A stretch of DNA of 35,344 nt from Deltaproteobacteria bacterium (GCA_029262315.1 JAJCZP010000161.1:1-35344); one strand, 5' to 3'. Shown: positions 6,978 through 17,093, numbered from the stretch's first letter. Notes: a model not told the origin generated them from the sequence alone. A program made the numbers and translations.

Positions 6978-9371
6978 CTACTGCTCCGCACAGTAGATGC
7001 GCCCGTTTGCGCTGCACGCGATGGGGTCGACGTTCCACCAGCCAACCTCGATGGCACCGGCAATACCTCGGTGACCGGTGCCGCCCGTGTCCGTCCAATC
7101 GTTACAGGTGCTCGCCACGGTGCCGAGATCATCGATGTTCTCCTGCCCCGTCCAGGCCGTGCCGGTCAGGTAGGAGCCGTTGCCTAGTTGCCACACCCCG
7201 CTGTCGAGCCAGGGATCCAGCGCCGACGGCGCCTGGGCGACGGTGACCAACTGCGCGCCCGTGCCGATGACGTAGCCATCGGGCCGCACATACGTCGTGT
7301 TGTCGTCGAGATGCGTCGATGCCGCAACGGTCGTAGTGGCCAGGAGCGCCTTGACCGTACCCGTACCCGCGGGCTTGTCGACCTCGCACTTGCCATCTGG
7401 GTCGTCGACGCCGATGGCGAGGTGGGTGTCCGTCAGGTAGAGGACCTTGCCGTTCTTCGGCGGGGGAACGATCGGCGTCGTCTGGGTGTTCATCCAGCAA
7501 AAGACTCTCGCGACCGGGCTGTCACACCGAACCGACCCGACGAACGTGAACCCAGGTCCGGTGCGATGGGTTCCACGTGAGAAGAAATCGTTACTGTCGA
7601 TCGACGACCAATCGAGGCACGTGGAGAGCGAGGTCGTTCCGCTGAGGTTCATTCCGGTCGCAAACGTGGACGAGAAGTCGAACCCGCCCATCTCGTCGTA
7701 CAGAAGCGGATTGAACACCTCTCGTTGCGCGGTCATGTCAGCGGGCAGATCTCCGAACACCTTCCCGTCCGGCAGGATGAAGCCGCGCGCCGATCCCAGG
7801 CGCGTAAGGGCGCTGGAGACGCTCGACGAGAGAAACGCGACGTACGCGTCCCCGCCGCCATTGTTCACGCCGGCCGCGGTGGCGAGTTGGTTGCACGCGT
7901 CGTCGTACGGCGACGTGGGATCGTTCGGGTCGGCCAGCCCAAGGTTCATGGCGACGGTCGTCGAGCTGGCAAAGACGAGGTTGTGATCGAGCGCCCCGAA
8001 CGTGGCATCGACCACATGCGTCTGGTCGGTCACCACGTCGCAGTCCCAGAACGGGCCCGTGCAACTCGCCCCACCCCAATGGTTGAACTGCGCATTCGAT
8101 CCGTTCGTCGTCCGCGCTTCGAGCTTGACGGCGGTGCTGACCGGGAAGCTCGCGCCGCAGGTGCTCCCGCAATCGATACCTGCCGGGATCGAGGTCACGG
8201 TCCCCGTGCCCGCCCCCTTCTTGTTGACGATGACCGCAAACTGGCCCGGCGCCGGTGTGAAGCTCGGCGTCGTCGCGGGTGTCGCCGTCACGGACGGCGT
8301 CACCGTGGCCGTGGAGGTCGGCGTCGCGGTGGGGGTCGGGGTGGGACCACAGACCCCGCGGTGCAACGTGTGCCCGACCGTCTGCAACAGCGCATCCGCA
8401 CGCGGTGCCGTGGCGCCGAACAGATCATCGACCTCGCACTCGTTGCGACGGACGATACACTGTGCGTAGTCGCCCATGGTGGCAAACGCCGGGATCCCGA
8501 GTTGTTGGCAGATCGCGCCCAAGACGCTGACGTTCATTGCACTGACCGGGAGGAGGGCGGGGAAGACTGCCAAGCAGCGCTTGCCGAGCGCGGCCGCGAG
8601 CTTGGCCTCGAGCTTCGGGATGTTGGTGACGAACTCCTTGTCGCACTTCGCCTGCGCCTTCGCGATGCATGCGGGATCGTTCGGTTTGGTCTGGGTGCAC
8701 TTGAAGAGCGCACCCACACACTTCTGGAGACTCTTCCGCTTGCCGGCCACGAACTTCGCGCTCGCCTTCTTCACCTGCTTCTGACACTTGTCGAGGGCCT
8801 TCCCCAGCCCCTTCGGATCACCAACGTCACCGAGCCCAGTCCCCTGGAGGCACGTCCCAAGGCGGATCGTAATCGGCTCCTGGATGGCGAACCCGCGCGC
8901 CCGCGGCATCTGGGCGCCGAACATCCGCTCGGCGTGACACTCCGACAACTCCCGCACGCAGCCGGCGATCGCGTTCACCCCTGAGAGCGGGAACCCCGCA
9001 TCGGTACAGGTCGCGGCCAGCGCGTTGTAGCCGAGTCCGTCGTCCGACATGAGGTCGGCGAAGCTCGTGCACTTCTTCTGAATGGCCCCGAGGAGCTTGG
9101 CCTCGTTCTTCGGCCGCTTGATCTGCACTTCCTTGGTGCACTTCGCCGCCGCCTTGTCGATGCACTTTTGATCGCCCGGCTTGGTCTGCACACACTTGAA
9201 GACCGCGTCGTAGCACTTCTCGTGATACTTCAGGGTCTGACTGGCGAACTTCGCGCTCGCCTTGTTGATGGCGACCTGGCACTTGTCGGCGGCCTTGGCC
9301 GCCGCCGGGTCCGGAAGTGCAGAGGCGCCAGCCGGGCCGCTGCTGATCACAGCAAGCCCCAGACACATCAC
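6978..9371 (-). CDS. Secreted Cys-rich module/repeat/DUF1554-like protein, upstream paralogue with interrupted signal peptide
   Basis: About 797 residues from the first start after the amber codon. Domain order matches the downstream paralogue: Cys-rich module 1 (about 28-162), module 2 (193-330), a T/P-rich linker (GPTPTPTATPTSTATVTPS, 342-376) absent from the paralogue, a bacterial repeat domain (378-460), and two DUF1554-like domains ending IYCAEQ. All nine module cysteines are kept in both copies. The natural start is probably the ATG at 9404, preceded by AGGAG 8 nt upstream and giving MIRPTLSILA, but codon 11 is TAG (9374-9372); the same frame then continues VMCLGLAVISSGPAGASA, the rest of a signal peptide. 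Starting at GTG 9371 or ATG 9368 leaves a leader without basic residues. It is therefore a recent nonsense mutation, a sequence error, or a readthrough case. Confidence 0.75.
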   Translation of the reverse strand: MMCLGLAVISSGPAGASALPDPAAAKAADKCQVAINKASAKFASQTLKYHEKCYDAVFKCVQTKPGDQKCIDKAAAKCTKEVQIKRPKNEAKLLGAIQKKCTSFADLMSDDGLGYNALAATCTDAGFPLSGVNAIAGCVRELSECHAERMFGAQMPRARGFAIQEPITIRLGTCLQGTGLGDVGDPKGLGKALDKCQKQVKKASAKFVAGKRKSLQKCVGALFKCTQTKPNDPACIAKAQAKCDKEFVTNIPKLEAKLAAALGKRCLAVFPALLPVSAMNVSVLGAICQQLGIPAFATMGDYAQCIVRRNECEVDDLFGATAPRADALLQTVGHTLHRGVCGPTPTPTATPTSTATVTPSVTATPATTPSFTPAPGQFAVIVNKKGAGTGTVTSIPAGIDCGSTCGASFPVSTAVKLEARTTNGSNAQFNHWGGASCTGPFWDCDVVTDQTHVVDATFGALDHNLVFASSTTVAMNLGLADPNDPTSPYDDACNQLATAAGVNNGGGDAYVAFLSSSVSSALTRLGSARGFILPDGKVFGDLPADMTAQREVFNPLLYDEMGGFDFSSTFATGMNLSGTTSLSTCLDWSSIDSNDFFSRGTHRTGPGFTFVGSVRCDSPVARVFCWMNTQTTPIVPPPKNGKVLYLTDTHLAIGVDDPDGKCEVDKPAGTGTVKALLATTTVAASTHLDDNTTYVRPDGYVIGTGAQLVTVAQAPSALDPWLDSGVWQLGNGSYLTGTAWTGQENIDDLGTVASTCNDWTDTGGTGHRGIAGAIEVGWWNVDPIACSANGRIYCAEQ

Positions 9372-9404
9372 CTAGGCCAAGATGGATAGCGTGGGTCGAA
9401 TCAT
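9369..9404 (-). other. Signal-peptide start with in-frame TAG
   Basis: ATG at 9404 with AGGAG at proper spacing opens MIRPTLSILA, then TAG at 9374-9372, then VMCLG... in the same frame. A single base change at the TAG (for example to CAG, TGG or TCG) would restore a normal ~29-residue signal peptide ending GASA-LPDPAAAKAADKC, matching the paralogue's NLPDPAAAKAADKC mature start. Confidence 0.75.
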
Positions 9405-9659
9405 CAAAGGGCTCCTGTCAGACCGCCGTGGGCGGAAGCTACCGGCCGCCTGTGCGCTCACGGCGTTCCACCGAAGGTAGCAGGTCACCCCGTGGCGGAG
9501 AACTGCGCGCCCACTATGCCGGACAACACACTGCCTGCGGCACCCGCCTACGTCTGGGGCCTCCGCCTCAGGCCCCTGATCGTCAACGCCGTCATGGAGC
9601 GCCTCGACCAGTAGCGCGCGCGGCGCGGGGACGGGAACCACCCGGCGAGAATCGTGCCC

Positions 9660-11102
9660 TCAGCCGATCGCGGCGGTTCCGTCGGACTGGCTCACGAGGC
9701 CACCAACGATCGTCAGTTCGCGATCCACGGCCGCGACCAGATCGTGGAGGTCGGGCAGCGCATCCCAATCGGCGTTGAAGCCCCAATGGAGCTTTCCATC
9801 GTAGCTGAACAACGCGATCCCGAGCGCCTGGCCTGAAAACAGGGGAACCAGCGGATAGCACGCACGCATGCACGCCCCCCCGACATAGACCGGCCCCGGG
9901 GGGCCCGGCACATTCGTGACCACGAGATTGTAGGGGCGCGACAACGCCGACAGACGAGCGAACTGGACGACCAACGTCGTGAACGTCACGTCGCTCAGCG
10001 ACTCCACCGTCTCCATCCCGACCGCCTGCCGTGATTGCTTCGCCTGGCGCGCCTGCTCGATCGTACGGCGCAAACGCGGCAGGAGATCCCGCTCGTCGAG
10101 CGGCAGGCGAACGACCATCATCGCGACCCGGTTGCCGACGTCACGTTGCGTGCTGGCGTTCCGAATGTTGACAGGGACCATCACCCGAAAATCGGCTGGC
10201 ACGGGATCGACACCCCGGCGATGGAAGAAGCGCGCCAGCGCCCCCGTGATGACCGCCAAGACGACGTCGTTCACCGTACCGCCGTACTTGCTGCGCACTG
10301 CCTTGATCTGCTCGAGGTCCGCCACCGTCCAGTCGAAACGCCGGTACGGTCCAATGTCGACGTTCAGCGGTGAGGGCGACGCTGGGGCGAGTCCAGCACC
10401 GAACGCCTCGGCGACACCTGCGGCGCGATGGCCGATCGACGACAGCGCTGTTTGCGGTTGCGCGGCGGTACGCAGCAATCCGAGCGTGCCTCGCACCGGC
10501 GCCGTCACCCGATGCCCGAGCTCCGCGAGGAACAACTCGAGTGGCGTCGGCGCCGCGCGGGGACTCCACCGCGGTGGGGGCTCGGTGAGGGCAGGGTCGG
10601 GGTCCGGCGTCGGGCGCATGATCGAAGCCGACTGCTGCACGCTCCCGACCCCGTCGATCATGCAGTGGTGCGCTTTCTGGATGATGGCGAAGCCGCCCCC
10701 TTCCAGCCCCTCGACGACCCACATCTCCCAGAGCGGCCGGTTGCGGTCGAGCTCTTGCGACATCACGCGGCCAGCGAGCCGCTTCAACTGGCGATCATCA
10801 CCTGGCTTCGGCAGGTGGGTGTGCCGAATGTGGAAGTGCAGATTGAACCGGGGGTCGTCGACCCACACCGGCTGGCCGAACACGGGTGTCCACGCCAGTC
10901 GTTGCCGGAAGCGCGGAAATCGGTAGAGCGCCGCCTCCATCATCGTCCGCACCTGCTCGATGTCGACGCTCCCGTCCGACGCCACCAGCGGCCCGTCCTC
11001 GAACAGCGCCACGGAACCGATGTGCATGTGACTGTCGCCGTCCTCGATCTCGAGGAAGCTGTCGTCGAGCGCGGAGAGTCGTTCGGAGTGCGTATAGGGC
11101 AT
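9660..11102 (-). CDS. Wax ester synthase/diacylglycerol acyltransferase (WS/DGAT)
   Basis: A 480-residue bifunctional acyltransferase of the bacterial WS/DGAT family, which joins acyl-CoA to fatty alcohols or diacylglycerol to make storage wax esters or triacylglycerol at the inner membrane. The catalytic motif HHxxxDG is present as HHCMIDG (145-151). Other family marks are ALDDSFLEIE near the start, NRPLWEMWVVEGL (121-133), NDVVLAVITGAL, FRVMVPVNIR and LVVTNVPGPPGP. Length fits the family (about 450-490). The ATG at 11102 follows AGAGGAGG with 7-nt spacing. It lies 25 nt downstream of an alpha/beta hydrolase gene on the same strand, a likely operon for neutral-lipid turnover. Confidence 0.93.
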   Translation of the reverse strand: MPYTHSERLSALDDSFLEIEDGDSHMHIGSVALFEDGPLVASDGSVDIEQVRTMMEAALYRFPRFRQRLAWTPVFGQPVWVDDPRFNLHFHIRHTHLPKPGDDRQLKRLAGRVMSQELDRNRPLWEMWVVEGLEGGGFAIIQKAHHCMIDGVGSVQQSASIMRPTPDPDPALTEPPPRWSPRAAPTPLELFLAELGHRVTAPVRGTLGLLRTAAQPQTALSSIGHRAAGVAEAFGAGLAPASPSPLNVDIGPYRRFDWTVADLEQIKAVRSKYGGTVNDVVLAVITGALARFFHRRGVDPVPADFRVMVPVNIRNASTQRDVGNRVAMMVVRLPLDERDLLPRLRRTIEQARQAKQSRQAVGMETVESLSDVTFTTLVVQFARLSALSRPYNLVVTNVPGPPGPVYVGGACMRACYPLVPLFSGQALGIALFSYDGKLHWGFNADWDALPDLHDLVAAVDRELTIVGGLVSQSDGTAAIG

Positions 11103-11127
11103 CGGTCGTCCTCCTCTGTCTCTCAGG

Positions 11128-12048
11128 TCAGGCTACGACGGCGGGACCGCGCCGACGATCTGCCGCCGTCGCCTCCGCGCTCACGTACTCGCACGCATGG
11201 ACCAGGGCCGGCACGAAGCTGTCGACGGCGCGCGCACATGCCAGGTGGTCGCCATCCACCTCGAAGATGCGAGCGCCTGGAATCGAGGCCGCCAGTCGAT
11301 ACTGACGCCGCGCCGGAACGAGAGTGTCATGGACCATCACCAGAACCGCCGTCGGCACGTCAATGTTCGAGACCCAGTCGTGGGACGAGAAACGGATCAC
11401 CGCACGCGTTGCCTGCAGGACGGTCGCCGGGTCCATCATCGCCATTTCGCCACGCGCATGCTCGCGGCGCTCACCCGGGGAAAAGCCGTCGAGCATGCCG
11501 GCGGTGATACGGTCGCGGAAGACGTCGGGAAGCATCCGCGCGGTCACGACCATTCCTGGAAAGAAGGCACTCGCGACACCCCGGACCTCCGGACGGACGA
11601 AGTGTTTCGCCGTCGCGCACAGAACGAGACCACGCACCCGATCCGGGTGCCGGCTCCAGGTCAGCTTGGCGATGGGTCCACCCATCGAGTAACCGACCGC
11701 GAATACCGACTCGATGTCGAGCGCATCGACGAGCGCGATAACGTCATCTGCGCAGTCGACAAGCCGGAAGTGTCCGGTTCGAATTCCCCGCCCATGACCG
11801 CGATGATCGACGATGAGAACCCGAAAGTGCTCGGCGAGCGCCGGCAGCGCCGTCATCCAATTGAGGCGCCCGGTGGCAGCGAGTCCGTGCAGGAGAACGA
11901 GCGTCGGCGCACCGTCCGGCCCGGACGCCTCGCGAACGGGAATCACCCCACGCCCGGGCAGATCGACCTCACGATCGACCCACTGCAGTGCGTCCATTTC
12001 TGGCTTCGGCACGACACCTCTCATCTTGATGTGACCTGCACTCATCAT
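11128..12048 (-). CDS. Alpha/beta hydrolase
   Basis: About 306 residues of a soluble alpha/beta-hydrolase-fold esterase or lipase. LVLLHGLAATG is the oxyanion-hole HG motif, DHRGHGRG follows the second strand, and GYSMGG is the nucleophile elbow with Ser. Candidate acid and His residues are in VMVHDTLVP and DGDHLA near the C-terminus. No signal peptide is seen. Several in-frame starts exist; I use the ATG pair at 12048 (MMSAGHIKMRG), while ATG 12024 is also possible and neither has a strong ribosome site. The frame continues open to 12195 but that stretch looks non-coding. Being 25 nt upstream of the WS/DGAT gene suggests a role in acylglycerol or wax-ester hydrolysis, which is inference. Confidence 0.85.
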   Translation of the reverse strand: MMSAGHIKMRGVVPKPEMDALQWVDREVDLPGRGVIPVREASGPDGAPTLVLLHGLAATGRLNWMTALPALAEHFRVLIVDHRGHGRGIRTGHFRLVDCADDVIALVDALDIESVFAVGYSMGGPIAKLTWSRHPDRVRGLVLCATAKHFVRPEVRGVASAFFPGMVVTARMLPDVFRDRITAGMLDGFSPGERREHARGEMAMMDPATVLQATRAVIRFSSHDWVSNIDVPTAVLVMVHDTLVPARRQYRLAASIPGARIFEVDGDHLACARAVDSFVPALVHACEYVSAEATAADRRRGPAVVA

Positions 12049-12337
12049 GATACGTGCACCCCACGTGCCAAGCAGCGGGTCCATCGAATCCAACGACCGC
12101 CCGTCGTTGCGGGGGCCGCGGCGCCGTGATTCCGACCTGTGCGATACGGGTTCCCAACACCAGGAACGGTGCGGGGCGCCATCGACCAACGGCACGCCGA
12201 AGCGACGCTCGACGGGGCCGGCCAGACCGCGTCCGAGTCGAGCCGCCGGTCGCCGAGCGCCGGGGCCGGCGACCGCGATGCGGCCCGCCCGGCGCGGGTT
12301 GCCGACTCGTTGCGATTGGCGTAGTCAGATTGACGCG

Positions 12338-12832
12338 ATGAGTAGAGGGCGCGAGATCAGGTGCTTCGACTACGTGAACCATCCTTACGCGACCGTTCGT
12401 GACGCGTTGACTCGCGATGCGACCGCTGTGTTCCAGGCGGCGACCAAGGCGGCGACCGCGCGCGCCCACAGCGTGGCCTCCCAGCTGCACGCGAGCGTGG
12501 CAGGCATCGACGTATCGACGGATGTGGCCATCAGCGTCACGGGTATCGAGAACGACGTGAGTGACGCGCCGGCGAAGCCCGCCACCCGCCTGCGGCTGGA
12601 GTGGCAGGCGGCCGAGCGGTCCCACCTGTTTCCTTTCATGCAAGCGGCATTGCTCGTCTATCCCTTAACCGGGAGGGAGACGCAGCTCGACTTCGTCGGA
12701 ACGTACGAACCGCCGCTCGGCCCGCTCGGAAGCGCCGTGGACGCCATCGGCGCCCACCGGATCGCCGACGTATCGGTGCATCACTTCGTCGCCGAGGTCG
12801 CGAGCTACCTGCGGACGACACTCGCGGATTGA
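12338..12832 (+). CDS. Conserved hypothetical protein, possibly SRPBCC-like
   Basis: A 164-residue soluble protein beginning MSRGREIRCFDYVNHPY. Alternating strands (HASVAGIDVSTDVAISVTGIE, TRLRLEWQAAERSHLFPFMQAALLVYPL, TQLDFVGTYEPPLGPLGS) followed by a long C-terminal helix (HHFVAEVASYLRTTL) suggest a helix-grip (SRPBCC/polyketide-cyclase-like) fold; I do not recognise a specific function. The ATG at 12338 is preferred because the preceding in-frame sequence, although open, is arginine-rich and resembles the opposite-strand shadow; no clear ribosome site precedes it. It faces sdhB with 20 nt between stop codons. The 289 bases before it (12049-12337) hold no recognised gene. Confidence 0.7.
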   Translation: MSRGREIRCFDYVNHPYATVRDALTRDATAVFQAATKAATARAHSVASQLHASVAGIDVSTDVAISVTGIENDVSDAPAKPATRLRLEWQAAERSHLFPFMQAALLVYPLTGRETQLDFVGTYEPPLGPLGSAVDAIGAHRIADVSVHHFVAEVASYLRTTLAD

Positions 12833-12838
12833 CCGCGC

Positions 12839-12852
12839 GGGCCGTTGCGGCC

Positions 12853-12853
<1 letters not shown>
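12839..12853. terminator. GC-rich hairpin between convergent stop codons
   Basis: GGGCCG (12839-12844), loop TTG, CGGCCC (12848-12853) forms a perfect 6-bp stem in the 20 nt between the plus-strand hypothetical gene and sdhB. It could end transcripts from both sides, but no T-tract follows. Confidence 0.4.
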
Positions 12854-13602
<749 letters not shown>

Positions 13603-13605
13603 GCG

Positions 13606-15534
13606 CTACTTGTAGCTCCGGACGGTCGGCGTGGTCGACTCGAACACGAGCGGCTCCTTGTGAAGCTGCGGCGCCGCGTCGGGTCCGGCGTGCCCCCACG
13701 CAGCCACGTGCATGAACTCGGTGTCGTCCCGCCGGGCCTCGCCGTCGTCGGTCTGGTGCTCCTCGCGGAAGTGGGCGCCGCACGACTCGTTGCGCGCGAT
13801 TGCGTCCCGCACGATGAGCTCGCCGAGCTCGAGGAAGTCGGCGAGGCGGCCGGCCTTCTCGAGCTCCGGATTCATGCCGTCGGCGCTACCAGTGACGTGC
13901 ACGTCGCGCCAGAACCTCTCGCGGAGGGCCCGCACGTCCGCCAACGCCCGCTCCAGGTCGGCGTGGTTACGCATCATGCCGCAATGGTTCCACAGCGTGA
14001 TGCCGAGATCGCGGTGGAAGCGCCGTGGGCTCGTCGTCCCCCGGATCGCGAGCAGGCGGTCGATCCGCTCGCGCACCTCGCGCTCGGCCGTCTCGAACGG
14101 CGGCTGCTCGGCCGGAACGGGGCCGGTGCGGATGTCGTCGGCAAGATAGTCGGTGATCGTGTGCGGGAGGATGAAATATCCGTCGACGCACGCCTGCAGC
14201 AGTGAGTTGGCCCCGAGACGGTTCGCCCCGTGGTCGGCGAAGTTGCACTCGCCGATCGCGAACAGTCCGGGCACGGTCGTCATCAGATCGTAGTCGACCC
14301 AGAGGCCGCCCATCGTGAAGTGCGCCGCCGGGTAGATCCGCATCGGTGTCTCGTACGGATTCGTTCCCGTGATCTTCTCGTACAGGTCGAACAGGTTGCC
14401 ATACCGCTCGCGGATCACGGTCTGCCCTTGGCGAGCGATGGCGTCCGCGAAGTCGAGATACACGCCTCGTCCCGTCGGCCCCACCCCGTGTCCGGCGTCG
14501 CAGATCTCCTTGGCGGCACGAGACGCGATGTCACGCGGGGCCAGATTGCCGTACGACGGATACTTCCGCTCCAGATAGTAGTCGCGCTCGTCATCGGGGA
14601 TGTCTTCGGGGCGGCGCTCGTCGCGGGACTTCCGGGGTGCCCAGATCCGGCCATCGTTGCGGAGCGACTCGGACATGAGCGTGAGCTTCGACTGCGTCTC
14701 CAGGGTCGCGGGGATGCAAGTCGGATGGATCTGCGTGAAGCTCGGGTTCGCGAACAGCGCCCCGCGCACGTGAGCCTTCCAGACGGCCGAGGCGTTACAG
14801 CCCATCGCGAGCGTCGACAGATAGTAGATCGTCCCGTAGCCCCCGGTCGCGAGGACGACCGCGTGCCCGGCATGGCGCTCGAGCCGTCCGGTCTGCAGAT
14901 CGCGCGCGATGACCCCCCGGGCGCGTCCGTCCACCAAAACGAGGTCGAGCATCTCGCGGCGGGGGAGCATCCGCACCTTGCCGCGCTCGACCTGGCGCAA
15001 CAGGGCGCCGTAGGCCCCCATCAGCAGCTGCTGGCCGGTCTGGCCGCGCGCGTAGAACGTGCGCTCCACCTGAACGCCGCCGAACGAGCGGTTCGCGAGC
15101 AGGCCTCCATACTCACGCGCGAAGGGCACCCCCTGCGCGACCGCCTGGTCGATGACCCGGAGCGAGAGCTCGGCCAGCCGGTAGACGTTCGCCTCGCGCG
15201 AGCGGTAGTCCCCGCCGCGCAGGGTGTCGACGAACAGCCGCCAGACGTTGTCGCCGTCGTTCTGGTAACCCTTGGCCGCGTTGATCCCGCCCTGGGCGGC
15301 GACGGAGTGGGCCCGCCGAGCGCTGTCCTGAAAGCAGAGGCAGGTCACATTGTAGCCGAGCTCGGCCAAGCTGGCCGCGGCGGACGCGCCGGCGAGGCCG
15401 GCCCCGACCACGAGTACGTCGATCTTGGCCTTGTTGGCCGGGCTGATCAGGCGCAGGCCGGCCTGGTGTCTCGACCACTTCTCGGCAAGCGGTCCGTCGG
15501 GGATCTTGGCGTCGAGCGACATGTCCGCGCTCAT
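13606..15534 (-). CDS. sdhA: Succinate dehydrogenase/fumarate reductase flavoprotein subunit
   Basis: A 642-residue SdhA that oxidises succinate to fumarate (or the reverse) with covalently bound FAD. Visible marks are the dinucleotide fold [12 protein letters not shown] (about 42-53), the FAD-linking His76 in [17 protein letters not shown], the substrate-side motifs HPTCIP and [12 protein letters not shown], and [28 protein letters not shown]. Length fits the family. The ATG at 15534 overlaps the sdhC stop by 4 nt (ATGA), showing translational coupling. The open frame extends upstream into sdhC but has no separate start support. Whether the complex works as oxidase or reductase cannot be told from sequence alone. 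Confidence 0.95.
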   Translation of the reverse strand: MSADMSLDAKIPDGPLAEKWSRHQAGLRLISPANKAKIDVLVVGAGLAGASAAASLAELGYNVTCLCFQDSARRAHSVAAQGGINAAKGYQNDGDNVWRLFVDTLRGGDYRSREANVYRLAELSLRVIDQAVAQGVPFAREYGGLLANRSFGGVQVERTFYARGQTGQQLLMGAYGALLRQVERGKVRMLPRREMLDLVLVDGRARGVIARDLQTGRLERHAGHAVVLATGGYGTIYYLSTLAMGCNASAVWKAHVRGALFANPSFTQIHPTCIPATLETQSKLTLMSESLRNDGRIWAPRKSRDERRPEDIPDDERDYYLERKYPSYGNLAPRDIASRAAKEICDAGHGVGPTGRGVYLDFADAIARQGQTVIRERYGNLFDLYEKITGTNPYETPMRIYPAAHFTMGGLWVDYDLMTTVPGLFAIGECNFADHGANRLGANSLLQACVDGYFILPHTITDYLADDIRTGPVPAEQPPFETAEREVRERIDRLLAIRGTTSPRRFHRDLGITLWNHCGMMRNHADLERALADVRALRERFWRDVHVTGSADGMNPELEKAGRLADFLELGELIVRDAIARNESCGAHFREEHQTDDGEARRDDTEFMHVAAWGHAGPDAAPQLHKEPLVFESTTPTVRSYK

Positions 15535-16187
15535 CCCCGCATGATGTACACGAACACGGGCAGGACGGCGAAGCCGGCCGAGACTCCGACGGCGAACGTG
15601 ATGCCCAGGCCCTCCAACCATCGGCCGTAGCGCCGGTGATGCAGGCCGAGCGTGCGGCTCGCGCTCGCGACGCCGTGCAGCAGGTGGTAGCCGAGCGCGC
15701 CCATGCACAGCACGTAGAGGGCGGTGTACCACTCGGCCTGGAACGCGGCGACGACCACGCCGTACAGATCGCGCCGGCCTGCGGCATCCACGCCGACCTC
15801 GCCGAACTTGTACTCCCACCAGAACGTTCGCATGTGGACGAGCAGGAAGAGCAGGAGGATGGTCCCGAGCAGGCCCATGCGGCGCGCGTACCAGGGGCTC
15901 GTCTCCGCGGGGCGCGCGACGGCGTAGCGGACCGACCGGGCGCTTCGATTCCGGCGCGTGAGCACGAGGCTCACGAGCGTGTGGACGAGCACGCTAGCCA
16001 ACGTCACGAGCGAGGCGAGCCGGATGAGGGGATTGTGACTGAGGGCCTCCGAGTAGGCGTTGAAGCGGAGCTGCGCAGCCGGTAGCGGCATCAGGAGCGG
16101 CAGATTGCCGACCAGGTGGACGACGAGGAAGAGACAGAGGAAGAGCCCGGTGAGGGCCATGAGGATCTTCTGAGCGATCGTATCCAT
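15531..16187 (-). CDS. sdhC: Succinate dehydrogenase cytochrome b558 subunit
   Basis: A 218-residue membrane anchor with five predicted transmembrane helices (about residues 8-28, 53-75, 103-122, 150-172 and 190-215). Conserved histidines suited to heme b ligation sit in these helices: His24 (LVVHLVGN), the His in VLVHTLVSL, the His in [14 protein letters not shown], and the His pair in YHLLHG. Length and single-anchor layout match the cytochrome b558 family of three-subunit SDH. First gene of sdhCAB. The ribosome site before ATG 16187 is weak (GAGCGGCG). Confidence 0.9.
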   Translation of the reverse strand: MDTIAQKILMALTGLFLCLFLVVHLVGNLPLLMPLPAAQLRFNAYSEALSHNPLIRLASLVTLASVLVHTLVSLVLTRRNRSARSVRYAVARPAETSPWYARRMGLLGTILLLFLLVHMRTFWWEYKFGEVGVDAAGRRDLYGVVVAAFQAEWYTALYVLCMGALGYHLLHGVASASRTLGLHHRRYGRWLEGLGITFAVGVSAGFAVLPVFVYIMRG

Positions 16188-16554
16188 CGAGTGCGCCGCT
16201 CAGATAGCGGCAGTACCGGCCGCCGTCATCGTTCGCCTCTCCATACTCATCCGCACCGATCGACTACCGTGGTGAGCACATCCCATAGATTGCCGCGCCC
16301 ATCGAACGCAAATGGAACGCGCTCTCGGAGTACGCGGGCTCCCGCCGTACGGACGCTCGCTGTGACAACAGCGTAGGAGACCGAATCCGGGCCAAGGTCC
16401 GATATCGAGGCCTTACGTCAACCGATATCAGGCGTTCATGTTGCCTATCATCTTGCGCGACGCTGCCTGCCCGCCTTCGATCGTCGTCGCCGCCGCAGGG
16501 TTTGCGCCTTGTCGGGCGGTCGTCTCGAGCGGGATTGCTCTCAAAGCGTTCGCA
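16188..16554. other. Intergenic region upstream of sdhC, no gene seen
   Basis: About 367 bases between sdhC and the broken DUF7450-like gene. No protein with family-like sequence is readable. It should hold the sdhCAB promoter (minus strand), but no convincing -35/-10 pair was found. An 8-bp direct repeat CCGATATC occurs at 16399-16406 and 16422-16429 (23 bp apart); this is too short to interpret. Confidence 0.5.
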
Positions 16555-17034
16555 TCATGGCAGGCGCTTGGTCGAAGGAACACAGATCTCGCGTGGCTTC
16601 CCGACCCGCACGTCGTCGTTGCCGAATTGGTTGTCGATGAAGACCGTGGTGCCCACGGGTCTCGTTCGTGTTCGAACGGCGTAGCACATGAGGTGTGCGG
16701 CGGGATCCGCAATGCCCTCGCCGTTCTTGTCGACTGGGTTGCAGAGGCGTAGCGGCCGCTTCACATCGACCGTGAAGGTGCCGAACTGGTCGGTGACGAC
16801 GAGATCCGGCATGCGCGTACGTGCGCGCTTCACATGGTAGCACTGGAAATGGCGGAGATCCGCCACGGGCCGGGGCGTGGAGGCCGCGGTCGGCGTCGTC
16901 AGGCTAACCCGCTGCGCCGGCATGCAGAGTTCTTGTGCGAAGACGGCACGCATTGGTATCTCGCCGAACTGATTGCGCACGTGGACATCGGGGAATGATG
17001 AGACGCACGCGGTGCCTATCAAAGCGCCCCTCAC
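16555..17034 (-). pseudogene. N-terminally truncated DUF7450-like secreted protein
   Basis: The frame encodes VHVRNQFGEIPMRAVFAQELCMPAQ, which is the tail of one repeat, then a full repeat from HFQCYHVKRARTRMPDLVVTDQFG... to CVPSTKRLP. The pattern 'hfQCY.vk....v.v.DQFG...v.v.rp.rLCnPVdKnGe...dp.aHLmCY' is the DUF7450-like module, also found twice in the large secreted protein at 25961-28207. A signal peptide is lacking: the first 14 residues look random and no ribosome site precedes the GTG at 17034, so the gene has lost its 5' part. The C-terminal part appears intact. Function of the family is unknown to me. Confidence 0.65.
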
Positions 17035-17093
17035 ACTCCAAGAGATACGCGCACCGCCGTTTCACGAGTCGCCAACCGGACGCGCCGTCGCGG

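Noticed and set aside
5693-9000. Long plus-strand open frames (5693-7246 and 7725-8984)
   Set aside because: They mirror the Cys-rich modules of the minus-strand paralogues; no signal peptide, motif or ribosome site.
4613-9371. Multi-heme cytochrome reading of the Cys-rich modules
   Set aside because: No CxxCH motif occurs in the modules; cysteines are spaced by 6-7 or more residues without following His.
4613-9404. TAG reassignment as a genome-wide code change
   Set aside because: TAG is used as a normal terminal stop by several genes here (for example those ending at 4613, 6978, 12853 and 13606), so the amber in the signal peptide is local.
14230-15630. 466-codon plus-strand frame
   Set aside because: Antisense shadow of sdhA.
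16399-16429. Direct repeat CCGATATC upstream of sdhC
   Set aside because: Eight bases twice is within chance for this region, and there is no promoter to anchor it.
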